Both the position numbers and the translations under genes were made by a program. The notes below the pieces were generated by a model, which was not told the DNA's origin, did no database searches, and saw only the letters and a list, made by a program, of their open reading frames with translations. From NCBI GenBank assembly GCA_917880885.1, contig OU862928.1:40102962-40166961 (forward strand): 64,000 nt of DNA, read 5' to 3'. This stretch comes from Limnephilus marmoratus (lineage: Eukaryota > Arthropoda > Insecta > Trichoptera > Limnephilidae). Every line of letters begins with the position of its first letter. Within the stretch, counting starts at the first letter, position 1. Shown one piece after another: positions 22,438 to 34,300 of the stretch.

Positions 22438-23775
22438 CCCTAGAACCGTACCCTGGGGTACAAATTTAAAAAAAAATTGCGATAAGTTTTTCGTTTCACA
22501 ACGGATCTTTTCGCGCCGCCGCGTATTTGCAAGTGGGGGGGAGTCGCTTCGAAGCATCAATTGAGCGGGAGTCCTGCTAGTGTGTGGTCGTGGCAAAACG
22601 TGCGTGGGGCGCTCCAGTACCCCTGGGTACGGTTAAGGTAATTATTTTCATTACTACGATTTTAATGTTTTTGCGAAATAAAGCATGTTATTGTTCTATT
22701 TGATACGTGTTTCTTTATTTGAATGTTATTTTTATTTGCATAATAACCTTACACATAACTTTGTTTTGGAAAAAATGTGTAATTATTTATTATATTTAGG
22801 TATTTTGCATTTAGTTGCGTGTAACTTAAATAATTCTTTTTTTTAGATGGCTTTACGTCAAAATCTATCGCAAGATGAAATTCAACGCCTTCTATATATA
22901 ACAACAGTTAGAACACTGAAAAAATAAAACAGAAATACCTACCCATTTCTTGGAAACAAAAGACCGCCATATGAATACATCAATGTTTGCTTTTCATAAC
23001 GACCTTACTTCACTATCATATGTGCCTCCAAAGCTAAGCAAAGGAAAAAAGAAAAACGTGCTTATGCTTTCCACTACACACTTCCAACCAGACCAAGACA
23101 AATCAGTTGATTTACCAGAAATAATAAGTTTTTACAACCAAACCAAGGGGGGTGTGGATACGTTTGATCAACTTTGTCATACATACAGTGTGTCTCGTAA
23201 AACTCGTCGCTGGAGCCTTTGTTTCTTCTACGGAATTTTGAATATCGTCGGAATCAATTCTACGATATTACTGCATTAATCTAACGCTACTGGAAAACAA
23301 GTTTTCAAGAATAGACGAACTTATCTGAAGACTTTAGCTTTTGACCTTATAAAACCTCACTTGGAGGATCGATTTTTATACAAAACTTTTCCGATGCATC
23401 TCCAAGAAAGTATTGGCGGAATATTAGGAAAAAGGCGGTCTTATGATGCTCCAACCCCTTCAGAATCAAAATCTAGAAGATGTTCATTTCGTCCCAGGTC
23501 GAAAGATCGTAAGTCACGCACTCAATCTCAGAAATGTAAACGTTTCATATGTTTAGAGCACCAAACAAAGATTTGCCAAAATTGTTAAGAAAAGTTACTT
23601 TTAATTAAGCCTTATTGTATTATGTTAGACTGAAATAAGTGCCATAACAGTCTATGTAAGTAAATTTTGAATAAATGTTTTTTCTCACGTAAAAAAGATC
23701 TTTTATTTAACAGGGTACTCCAGTACCCCTGGGTACTGTTAGTGTATGGTCTATGATGGGTACGGTTCAGAAGGG
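22438..23775 (+). mobile_element. piggyBac-like transposon, internally deleted
   Basis: Ends CCCTAGAACCGTACCC and GGGTACGGTTCAGAAGGG are inverted repeats, with TTAA duplicated at 22434-22437 and 23776-23779; copy 1 has a continuous site. A subterminal motif CTCCAGTACCCCTGGGTAC occurs near both ends (22612 and 23711). The 1.34-kb length is far below a full element, because the transposase middle is missing. Confidence 0.93.
22847..23590 (+). pseudogene. piggyBac transposase remnant
   Basis: The N-terminus starts at 22847 after a TTTTTTTAG acceptor-like sequence (MALRQNLSQDEIQRLL) and stops after 26 codons. The C-terminal half resumes at 22950 with MLSTTHFQ and then YNQTKGGVDTFDQLCHTYSV, the conserved DDE_Tnp_1_7 block with the third catalytic Asp. 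A stop follows, and a further frame from 23361 ends in a Cys-rich tail (KRFICLEHQTKICQNC). The first two catalytic Asp residues lie in the deleted part, so the enzyme is dead. Confidence 0.85.
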
Positions 23776-23830
23776 TTAAGAAGAACTTACTTACTTACAT
23801 ACAAGGCGAACCGCGGCGGTCAATTCCAAA

Positions 23831-24505
23831 AGGGTACGATCAGGTACAAAGCGGGTTTCGGTTTTCAGATTAACGGCGTTCAGTGCCCTGATCCACCGGC
23901 GGCAGTTGACGCCGAGATGTGGACAAACAGAACGCGGATAAAACTTGCGCTACCTGCGCGGTAGCCTGATAGCAGCTGTCAGTTTTACGAAATGTCGAGT
24001 TCGTAGACGACGATTATTTACTCTTGGAGAATCCTTTCTTAAAATTAAGGAATAAAACAATGGTATTTGGTAATTGGTATCTTTAAATATGAAAAAAAAA
24101 CCTCAGGAGAACACGTTAATATGTTAAGTACGTGCCTGAAAGAAATTCACTTGTGACATTTGAGGTTATTTCAAAATTTTATCTTTTTGATTTCATTCTA
24201 TCACTTGTCAACAACATTTCTGGTGGTATGGAATGTATTTCTTTTTTCCCAGATTGGCGATTGATTGAAAATAGCGGCAATTAACAGGTCGCTCATTTTG
24301 ATATCAGATTCTGACCGGCGTCACCGGCGAGCAGGAATTAAGAATTCATTCCGGTAAAGCTTATCGGCGCCGCCTCGCACGGACATAAATCTGAACCTGC
24401 CTTCACTATGTTCGGCCTGATACGTTGACTATACAAACATTCTTGTCAGCACGCCTGCGCCGACTAATCAGAAAACCGAAACCCGCTTTGTATCTGATCG
24501 TATCC
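23831..24505. mobile_element. 675-bp inverted-repeat MITE
   Basis: The left end GGTACGATCAGGTACAAAGC and the right end (GCTTTGTATCTGATCGTATCC) form about 45-bp imperfect inverted repeats. Flanking AAA (23828-23830, 24506-24508) may be a 3-bp TSD. Copy 1 lacks it (CAATTCCAAAGGTCAC). A short plus-strand frame at its left end is incidental. The superfamily is uncertain. Confidence 0.85.
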
Positions 24506-25025
24506 AAAGTCACTAGAAAATAAGTGCTTGAATTTAAAGATCATTGTAATTTTTTTTATTTTTTTTGTTAGTTTTTTATATACATATACATGAGTAATTA
24601 CCTTTTCAGGTTAAAAACGGATTAAACTCAAATCATTAAATACTAACATGCAACATTGATTAGAAACAGTATAAACATATATATGCATATAATATATAAC
24701 CTTTACGAGAGTGTAACTACTCGTGTGTAAAGGGAAGAGAAAAATATATATTTTTTTTTAATTAAAAAATTTAAATTTAAAAATTATAACACATACATTT
24801 TATTTACGTACTTACATAAATCGAATGTGTAAAAAGAAAAAAAAAAATAAAAAAAAAATAATAAAAAAAAAAATAATAATATAAAATAGATTTTTGAATA
24901 AGTATTGTTAATCAAAGGTTAATGCGGTTCTAAGTGGCTAAATTATTTAAGATATTATTGTTTAATTTATTTTTGAATTTATTGTAGTCAGGTTCTAATC
25001 TCAGCTCTATTGCTAGTTGATTAAA

Positions 25026-28000
25026 CTACACCACTCCATTGTACGTGTAGTAGTGTTGTGCAAAACTGGTATGCATTAATGGCGTACACAAGCGACCCAC
25101 TGTGTTTTGCCTATTGCTCTCAACGCGGACCATGACGTGGTGCGACTTATTAGAATAGTCTTTGTGTATTTGAAGCAGTGTATTTTTTATATATGTATTT
25201 TTTAGAGGTGGGACTTGAAAGTCTTGAAAAAGTTGAGAGGTTGAATAATCTGATGGTTTCTTAGTAATAATTTTGATCTTTGAGTAATTTCCAACGGTAA
25301 AATTGTGGTTTTGTAAGCTCCTCCCCATGCAACAATACCGTATTGTATTATCGAATGGGCTAGAGCATAGTATATATTTTTAAGAATTTTTAGGTTAAGT
25401 ATATTTCTTAAATTAATAAATATGTATATAAGTTTTCTTAATCTATTTATAGTATTGGTAATTTGAGTCTTCCACTTAAGGTTACTATCTATTATTACAC
25501 CCAAATATTTTATTTCTTTTTTATTTGCTATGAATAGACAGTCATTATTTTGGCATGTTAATATTTTAGTGGTGCATTTTTTGAATGAATTTTAATATTT
25601 AAGGCGATAGGAGGAGATTTTTTGTTATTTATACTAAAAGGTATATAATAGGTTTTTTTCAATGTTTAATGTTAATAAATTTTCGTCAAACCATTCTTTC
25701 AAGATATTAATATCATGATTAGCAGTTATTTCAAGTTCATTCCATGAATTTGCTTGGAATATAATTGCAGTATCATCTGCATATGAAACAAGTTTTCCTG
25801 TTATTGGTAATTCAAAGATATTATTAACATACAAGATGAAAAGAAGAGGGCCCAAAATCGTGCCTTGTGGTATTCCAAAGTCGCTTGTACTCGTTTCACT
25901 AAGAATGTTTTTTGGATATGATTTTAGATTTTCACGGCCAAAAATTTTATGGTTATTTCCTTTTGGGGTGTTATGCCGTGTTGCGCTACCTCCTCCTTTA
26001 GCCAACGTTTCGGACAGCGTTACAGTGTCCATCATCAGGGCAGATGTGTAAATGTTAGAGATGTAGCACAGTGTTAGAGATGCAGATTAAGCACACATTT
26101 CATCTCTAACATTTACACATCTGCCCTGATGATGGACACTGTAACGCTGTCCGAAACGTTGGCTAAAGGAGGAGGTAGCGCAACACGGCATAATACCCCA
26201 AAAGGAAATAACCACAAGAATGTTTTTTATTTTGACATATTGATTTCTAGAGTTCAGGAAACTTTCTATCCATGTGTTAGCGTTATCTATAATTCCGATT
26301 TCGTTAAGCTTGTATAGTAATTTTTTGTGACTTATGCTGTCAAAGGCTTTCCTTAGGTCTATGAAAATTGCAAGAGATTTTTTGCCTTTGTCTAGTGCTT
26401 GATGTATTTTTGTTGTTAAATCTATGATTGCGTCCTGTGTGGTTATTTTTGCGCGAAAACCAAATTGTTGGTCACTCAGTAAATTATTAATTCCAATAAA
26501 ATTTTGTATTTGCTTTTTAGCTACCTTTTCAAAATTTTTTGAGATATTTGATAATACTGATATAGGTCGGTAGTTATTAATTTCTTTAGAGTCACCTGAT
26601 TTATAAATCGGTGTAATAATAGTTCTTTTATATATTGATGGAAAGATTCCCTTTTTAAGACTATTGTTTATAATATATGTAATAGGCTTTTTCAAAAAGG
26701 TAAGATGTGTTTTTAGATTTTCAACAGTGATCCCATCAAACCCTGGTGCTGATTCAGTTTTTAGGTTTTTTATTATATCAACAATTTCTTGTTCAGTTAC
26801 CGTATCGAATTTTCCTACGGTTTTTTTTTTTTTGATGATGTTACATCATTTTCTGCGGTCGATGTGGTACTATCCACGATATTAGTTATTTTGCTTGCGA
26901 GATTTTTTCCGACATTAGAAAAAAATGTATTGAAAGCATTTGCACATTGTTCAGGGTTATCCAAAACTTGTACCATATTGTTATTAATACGTAGCTTTAA
27001 AATATCACTTGTTTTCCTTTTTTATCAATTATTTCATTTATTGTTTTCCAAATTTGTTTATTGTTGTTTCCTGAATTCAATACCTTTTGTTTATAAAATT
27101 CCTCTTTGGTAGTTTTAATTAGTGCCGTAGTTTGTTTCTGTATTTTTTTAAAGTATGAGATTATTGGATTATTTAGTGGATATTTTTTAGTTAGTTTAAA
27201 TAGTTTTTCTTTTTCTCGTATAGAAACCACGAGGCCATGAGTGATCCATGGTTTAAGTTTATAAAATTTATTTTTATTTGTTTTTTTCGGTATTTCATAG
27301 CTTGAATCTTTTATATGTTTTTGAAAGGTGTCATGAAATTGTGATTCACTTATATTCACATCTTCTGTGGTAAGTACAGATTCCCACGATTCGTGAGACA
27401 GTTTTTCATATAGTTTTGTTGATTTATTTTTATTTTTGGAATGGCAGAGTCATTACTATTATTATTTATTTTTTGTTTTTCTATATTGAGGTTTAGTATA
27501 CATGTATGATGGTCCGTTATATTGTTTCTCCATATTATTGTTTTTTGATTTTCAGTGTAGTTCGAATTACACCATATATGATCAATACACGATGGCATTT
27601 GATTGTTAAATTCTCTAGTATACTTATTTATACAGGGTTTAAAGTTTAAAGCGGTCATCATGTTTATATAATTGTCTTTTTCAATAGTATGGTTATTTTC
27701 AGCAATGTTTATGTTAACATCACCAATTAGAAAATTGTTTGCACATTTATTGTTTAGGATAATATCATTCAGTTCGGTTATAAAAGTTGGTATTACAGCT
27801 GAATGTGTCCTGTAGACTGTCATTATTTGTATATGCAGTTTATTATTAATATTCAATTTTATAATAATACAGTTTGCATTGGTCATATTTATTTCAGCAA
27901 AGCATACGTCCTTATATATTGCTTTAGTGTATATTACAATACCACTATTTTTATTAATATAATGTGAACTTTGAAAGTTGATGTAATTGGGGAGAGTTGG

Positions 28001-28150
28001 AACGATCGAGTTAAAGTTTAAATGGGCTTCAGTCAGTATGATTATGTCTGTTTTTTTTTTTAATAAATTTAGGTTTACTAGAAAATGGTCAAAAATTTTC
28101 TTTATGGATCGTATGTTTAAATGTATTACGGTAAAGGAGTTAGGAGTCAT
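25026..28150 (-). pseudogene. ORF2: AP endonuclease and reverse transcriptase
   Basis: The start MTPNSFTVIHLNIRSIKKIF is followed by endonuclease motifs (KTDIIILTEAHL, FLIGDVNINIAE, ITDHHTCIL). The reverse transcriptase part begins near 26695 (INNYRPISVLSNISK, SLAIFIDLRKAFDSI) and, after a 302-bp insertion, continues with FGIPQGTILGPLLFILYVNN and LVSYADDTAII. The C-terminal part (YLGVIIDSNLKWKTQI-like, then ALAHSIIQYGIVAWG) follows at 25504-25202. Frameshifts near 27357, 26995, 25634 and 25330 break it. Motif style fits the CR1/Jockey group; the exact clade is not certain. Confidence 0.85.
25914..26215. mobile_element. Inverted-repeat insert with hammerhead-like core (Penelope-like)
   Basis: Two 113-bp arms (25951-26063 and 26101-26213) are almost perfect reverse complements around a 37-bp loop. 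A 37-bp unpaired tail (25914-25950) extends one side. The 13-bp sequence AAGAATGTTTTTT flanks the insert on both sides (25901-25913, 26216-26228), and its removal restores RT codons (KIKNIL joined to SETSTSDFGIPQ). Each arm holds CTGATGA, a GGACA/TGTCC stem and GAAAC, the hammerhead ribozyme core pattern, with one extra U after CTGATGA. Inverted pseudo-LTRs, a short tail, variable-length TSD and hammerheads are features of Penelope-like elements. Confidence 0.65.
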
Positions 28151-28657
28151 TTCAAGTATTGTGTTACAGTCATTTGTGTTGTCAAAAATTAAATTTTGAA
28201 CGTAAAATTTTTTTTCTAGTTGTTGAATAATGTAATCATCATTCTATTTTTATGTTCTATATTATCAATATAGTTTAAAACCATATCGATTTAATATAAA
28301 ATATTACACCCGTAACGTTCAGTATAATGCTTAGAGTTGAAATATAGCATTTATTAGTAGCTAGGCAGTATACATAATAGCATAGGTAGAGTAGGTGTAC
28401 AAAACATACTTGAATATTGACAACATGTAAACAATACAGATAAAAAAAGATTTTAATACATATAAACATAGGTTGGATCTTATAAATAAAAACCATCAAA
28501 CTGTTTTTAATAACAGTATTATTATCGTACATTTCGGTATTGTGGTTGTTGTGTTTAGTATTGTTTGATAATATGTCTAGAGAATATCGTTGTAAAGCTA
28601 TGTACAAAATAGTATTGAGTAATACAAAATAAAATTGAATTATGTGGATATGTATGT

Positions 28658-29536
28658 TGTTATGTAACACATTCCTGTTTGAAAGAAGGGAGAAGACAGT
28701 AGTGCGCGCACCCGCGAGGGGGCAGCACTATACACCGGGCACGCGGCAGCTTCGTGCCGGCGGGTCACCGGATGTTTTCGGCTCCCCACTCGCTCACTTC
28801 CCAGGCAGAGCGCTCCGCGAGCAGTCGATTGTTTTGTTAAGGAGAAACTCTCTCCGTAGGGCACCTTTGTGGCCCGAGTCATTCGCAACGCAATATGGCG
28901 ACGGGAATGTAATACGCAAATGCGTGTTCTAGATGCTACGGCAGTCAAGGCCGAGGCGTCATTTAAAGTACAGTGATAATGTTTACGTTTGTGGGACGTT
29001 TCACCTGGAGACTCCTGTTGGAACGAGATCCCCTCTGCAGCGGACGAGGATTGGACCTGCCGCCTCCATCGCAGTAAGCCCCCTTAAATTAATGTGTTCT
29101 ATTTGCCCTCGCGATTTTACCTGAGCAATGACGATCCCAGAGAGGACAGGTTGAGAGATTTACCGTGTAGGGACATTCTAGCCAGGAACTGCCTTTTAAC
29201 CTTGTACTCCTGTGTTTTCTCGCAATATATTTTGTTTTGTTTTACCTAAATACCGTTCTTTTATTGAGGAGATTGTTCGAGGGTGATCACGGCCAGTATT
29301 TCCCCCCCCCATGTAAAACATTCCAAACAGCCTACCGGCGACCACACCACCCTGATGACGAGGGTCTCCCCTGCTTGCCGTTGGTTCGAGCTAGCCGCCT
29401 GCAAGGTAGGTCGGAGCCCGCCCTGTGGTGCCGCCCTCCTGGTGGCATCCGGGCCCAGCGAGGCTCTGGTTCCTATACGGGGCGTAGTCCCCGAGCGCAA
29501 CTCTGACACCATGTAGCCGCTGCCAGGTTGTTAGCA
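28658..29536 (+). repeat. 5' LTR of the gag-only element
   Basis: Matches 35665-36541. Differences seen: GAGGGGGCAG versus GAAGGGGCAG, GCAGCTTCGTGCC versus GCAACTTCGTTCC, a C-run length change near 29305 and one G/A in GTTGGTTCG. Short GC-rich frames inside both LTRs are probably not coding. Confidence 0.95.
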
Positions 29537-29537
29537 C

Positions 29538-29555
29538 TGGACGCCCAACGTGAGG
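29538..29555 (+). other. Primer-binding site of the gag-only element
   Basis: TGGACGCCCAACGTGAGG starts two bases after the LTR and fits the complement of a tRNA 3' end (CCA preceded by CACGTTGGGCGT). It is almost the same primer as the gypsy-like element at 4335. Confidence 0.85.
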
Positions 29556-30317
29556 CAATTTTTTTTCCTCACCTCCTCGCGCCTAGCACTGGTGTGCCAA
29601 CTCTGGGGCATTTTTTTTTCTCCCCATCTTTTCCCCCACGTTGTGTTAGCACTAACGCTATAACGTGGAGACTTTTTTGGATTTTTTACCCTAACTGGTA
29701 CCGTGATGGCCTCGAGCAAGATTCTCGAGCAATAAGAAATCTCTTTAATGGCAAATTTTGTGGCTTCCAGCACGTACTTACGGAATAACCATCGATATTC
29801 TATTATCGTAAATTATGTTATCCTGTAATATTAATTATTACGGTTCAAAATATTGTACCTATTACGTGCGAAAGCTACAAATTCATAAAAAAACCTCTGT
29901 CGAAAATTGTATAAACATTGCATCATAATTTTCGCCGCCCGCCATTTTCGAACATTCCAGAACATTGCGCGCGCGCGAAATCTCCAACATTTTTTACACA
30001 TGGCGAAGCTAGCTGTTTGGACCATGATAGCCCCGTGCGCAGTTGGTGTGTTACTGCCGCCCTGCGGTAGAACTCGTAACCACTGATACGCAGAGGTACG
30101 AATCAAATACTCTCGTACATAGCGCTCGGAAATCATTGTTTGTCTGCTTTCGCAACTAAGACAATTACGGAATACAATGATAGTGCCTCTACGAGCACAT
30201 CGTCTGTACACAAGTTGTCTCTTTCATAATTCCATAATGCTGTCTAATTAATAACTTACCTTTTTCCCAGTGCTTATACAGGTACATTAAGTTCTTTTTT
30301 CTGTTTTTCTACAAAAT

Positions 30318-30402
30318 AAGTGACTATCAAACGTCAAAGTGACAGTTAGTGACTTTCAAACGTCAAAGTGACAGTTGTGATTATCAAACGCCAAATAACA
30401 GT
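30318..30402 (+). repeat. Triplicated ~30-bp repeat in the 5' leader
   Basis: Three tandem units share TATCAAACGTCAAAGTGACA (or TTTCAAACG, TATCAAACGCC variants). They lie between the PBS and gag, where insulator or enhancer repeats occur in some gypsy-type elements; a regulatory role here is only a possibility. Confidence 0.7.
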
Positions 30403-30719
30403 GCTTCATTAAAAAGTGTTGTTTAAATGAAATAAACTAGTGGTGTGCTCAAATAATAGCCGCATTTAAGTGATTTTCTCTTCGGAAAATTAGTGTTTTT
30501 TTTCATTTTATTGGGAAGTGCCATTTTGGAAGTTTTTCCCAGTTTTTTCAGTGCAGTTAGTGACAAGTGAACAAAAGTGCACTACAAAAATTAAATTTCT
30601 TGTTTCCCTAGGGGAACCCCTGGCCAAAAATTTGAAAATTCCTGGACTTTTTCGAAATTTTTTTTTTTTTTTTTTTCTTCTTCTCTTCTCCAAGGAGCAC
30701 GGTTTTAAACAACGCCACA

Positions 30720-31319
30720 ATGGAAGCCAGCCGAACGGTTATGTCATCGGACTTGGGTATTATTCCCAACGTCCACAGTTTATCTAAAGCCAACCTCCTA
30801 TCTGTTCTAAAAGACAGAGGTCTTTCGTTGGAAAACAAGTCGAAATCTGCATTAAGAGCGTATGCATTTTTGTTCAACAAAAAGTTCTTCAAGAAAATAA
30901 ACCTTGCATCAACAATTGAAGAAAATCCATGCACCTTCACCAAGGATACAGAAGTCACGGTGACAAATAAAGAGCCGGAGCTACTTGTCAAAATGAAACA
31001 AGATATTGTACCCATCGCGGCACAAGAAAAAATCTACGATCTTTCCTCTTGGAAAATCAAATATAACGGTGTTTCTAATGTAATGGATTTCATTGATCGA
31101 ATCGAAGAAACAGCATCGATTAAGAGCATCCCGCTTGACGTTCTACGAAAAAATTTCATAGAACTCATTTCTCCGGAGTTAACCCCTTGGCACCGCATAC
31201 AAAAATCAAAATGCAAGAATTGGAATGTAAACGAAACAGTGGCATTGTTTACACAAAGGACTGTACTTCACAGAATCATTTCTGTAGTACCTACTCCCTC
31301 ACAGCGTGTACACTGTTAA
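30720..31319 (+). CDS. gag: Gag-like protein of the gag-only LTR element
   Basis: A 199-aa open frame that begins MEASRTVMSSDLGIIPNVHS. Residues about 100-185 (LSSWKIKYNGVSNVMDFIDR, then ETASIKSIPLDVLRKNFIEL and LTPWHRIQKSKCKNW) resemble the start of a Ty3/gypsy capsid domain (W..F.G....DFL.R.E pattern). It stops before any zinc knuckle, so the usual C-terminal half of Gag is missing. The start is the first ATG after a poly-T tract and lies 1.18 kb downstream of the PBS. It may supply a partial capsid or be a decayed remnant. Confidence 0.65.
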   Translation: MEASRTVMSSDLGIIPNVHSLSKANLLSVLKDRGLSLENKSKSALRAYAFLFNKKFFKKINLASTIEENPCTFTKDTEVTVTNKEPELLVKMKQDIVPIAAQEKIYDLSSWKIKYNGVSNVMDFIDRIEETASIKSIPLDVLRKNFIELISPELTPWHRIQKSKCKNWNVNETVALFTQRTVLHRIISVVPTPSQRVHC

Positions 31320-34300
31320 ACCTAACCACTGGCTATACCCCGAGATGAGGAGTTGTGGCATAAGTCCTCAAGCGTGAGGCAGGTCTCGAGTCAGCTTCCG
31401 AGCGATCTCTTGACATTGTAAATAAATAAATATGCATATATTAGACGTTTAAAGTGTCAATTACATGTCCACTCTTTCGTTGATAAAACGACATATATAT
31501 TCTTAAAAAACCTTTTTAAATGCATTTTCACATGTTGTTTTTGCTCTAACTTTCTTTCTTTCACGACATTGTGCTGTGTTTTTGTTTATCCTTTTTTTTC
31601 ACCTGTTCCGAGACTGATCACCTTTGAACAGAGGCACCTCCGAGTTATAATGCTTGGGAAGTCATGAGCCCAACTGTTGTTTCTCACCCCCTACACTACG
31701 CAATGCGCAGGCCTGTTTTGCTTCGTCTTTTCATGCCATGTAATTTTTTTGTTTTTTGTTTTGTTATCAACATGTCGTGATGGAAACAATGTCATGCTTC
31801 TCGTTATAATTGCAAGGCAATCAACATCGATCAACGGCGTAGGTTTCTGTTTGTTCGGGTTTTGTAAATCCAGAGTGTAAAAACCCCAACTCAAGCCTGT
31901 TATTGCCCCCCCTGTTTTTTACCGTTTCCAATTTTTTTTTCTCTCGTAAAGGTTAAAATAATTTACAACTGCCCTTTGGCGTTCGTTCCTAGGAGTCGGA
32001 TTTTGTAAATTCCAAAGTGTTAAATCCCGACTCGGAACCAGTTAATTATTCCTGCAACCTACCATTTTACCTACCTTGGTAAAATATTGCTGTTGTCTTG
32101 TTTTTTGGTTTACCTTGAGTATGTAAAACCCAACAATGGTCTCAAGTATAAAAGTGTGGTCACTTACACAGGCACCCCTCATGTACATTTAGTTTTTCAA
32201 TCTTTTTTCTTTAAAAAATTGATGGCGTCCTACCCGTGCTCATTTTTACCCGAAATTGGATTTTGACACATCCGTTTTGGAAATTGCATATATATAAAAA
32301 AAACCAAGAAAGGGTCTGTAGATTTGCATAAACAAATCTATTCTTACTCGTTTCGACCAAAGTATGTAAAACCGAACAATCCGGTCTTTTGTGTCTTAGC
32401 GAAATCCTTACTGTCACGTCACGTATGTTTTGTATTACACGTTTCAGTCCTATGGGACAGGTTGATAAAACCTCATGGTCATCCTGGTTCCCGAACGCAA
32501 ATAGTTGTAACATTACGTAAATCAGCAATGTGTGGTCTGATCATCGTTCTACAACTTTAGGCATTCAAAGTTCTGCCACTTAAACAAAGTGTTTGCGACT
32601 CAAAAATCGCATATCACACGGTTCACTTGTAGCTATACAGAGGGCATGTAAAACCTCAATTGGTCCCTTTTGTTCTTCTCAATGAAGATTGCTACCTCCG
32701 ACAGTATGTAAAACCACTATAGGTCTGTCTTGTTTTGCTTGGTGTAAGCAGAATTCTACTCTGCCATCGCCCTGCACCTTGTTGACATGTGAAGTAACGC
32801 TATATCGTATATCTTCTCTGTATTCCATCGTACGCCTTTTGGGCTACGGAGTTAGTCTATCTAACAAATCTTTAAGAGCAGTGTTTAAACAAATACTGTT
32901 ATCGTTTATTGTGTTATATTTAAATGTACCCACCACCACAGGAGAGATCCTCACAATATCCACCATCATAGGAGAGATCCTTAAAAATCCGCCACGATAC
33001 GAGAAGTTCGTTATAATTACTTTATACTCTTAACTAAACGTTATTGAGTTGGTCGTGTGTCTTTAATTGGACATGAGTACCGCCCCTTTTGGTCGTGTGT
33101 CTTTTGACATGAGTACCGCCCCTTTTGGTCGTGTGTCTTTAATTGGACATGAGTACCGCCCCTTTTGGTCGTGTGTCATTAAATTTGGCATGAGAACCGC
33201 CTTGCTTGTTTATAATTATGTACTTGTATAATTTGTACACGAGACGTGAAGACGTAATAATACTTACCGTGATTCGTGTGAACGACATAATATCGGCCTT
33301 GCTATCTTCTTTAAGATGCATTGTATAACACTCTTTGACTTCTGTCTATAATTGAGCTGTACCTTGTTATAATTGTGTACTTATATAATTTGTGCACCAA
33401 ACGTGAAGACGTTACAATACTCACCATGATTCGTGCGAACGAAATAATATCAACCCTTTTTGTGCGCACTACACAAAGTAGTCCACAACCTTTTTGCAAA
33501 TTGTTCAACGACAATGCCCGTGGACTTCCTGTTTTGCCACTTCTTTCTCTAAAGGAAAGAAGCCCAGGAATATCTACTATCTCAAAAGGACTAGCTTGTC
33601 AGCTTCACTGTCAGCTATGGGGCATAGTGCCGTGGGAGTTAATCGAATGGGCACAAAACCACCAAACTCGTCGGCTGGGAAGCGAATAAAAGAAATCCCA
33701 GGATTGTGAAATTGGAGCGAGGGTCTATCTTTTCTCACAATCAAGGAGAAGTTTTAAGTGACCCCTAATCTTTCGTCATACACGCGAAAGACTAGCCTTT
33801 TGGTATTTCGTCTATTCTCATGTTCATGCTCATCTCACTGTTTTTTAATATATCCATTTTGGTTAATGTAAAGAGTTAGGAAATCTGCTGGTTGATTATG
33901 TTTCATTCTCACATGGAGTTTGAATTGGAAATTAGTCCAGTCTCTAGCAGGTTTCGTCACTCAACTCCTGTCCTTTTCCTTTCCCCATCCCCATGTTCTC
34001 AGGTATATGTTATGAAGTGGAAAATCTGTTGTTGACCATATTTCGACCTCACTTGGAGTTCGAATCGGTAACAGGCCGGTTATCAACAGGCTTTCTCCCT
34101 CACTCTCTACGTATGTCTCATCATCCTCATCATTGTCGTATAGAAGCACAATCATGAATGTTGAATAAGTACGGTATGCACTTGGCGTATCGTCTGTCTC
34201 TTCGACAACCTCTATTCATGAATCAATTTCTCTGCTTTGCCGTGACTTGTTCACGACTTTTTGCCTTGTTCTTTGAAATTCTACAAAAATGTTACCACCT

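Noticed and set aside
26126..26157. Complete, certainly active hammerhead ribozyme
   Set aside because: Core motifs are present, but an extra U precedes stem II and no cleavage-site strand pairing with stem I was found nearby; kept only as hammerhead-like.
28640..28948. GC-rich frames in the LTRs (about 100 aa, repeated at 35554-35955)
   Set aside because: Present in both LTRs, both strands open by composition, no motif.
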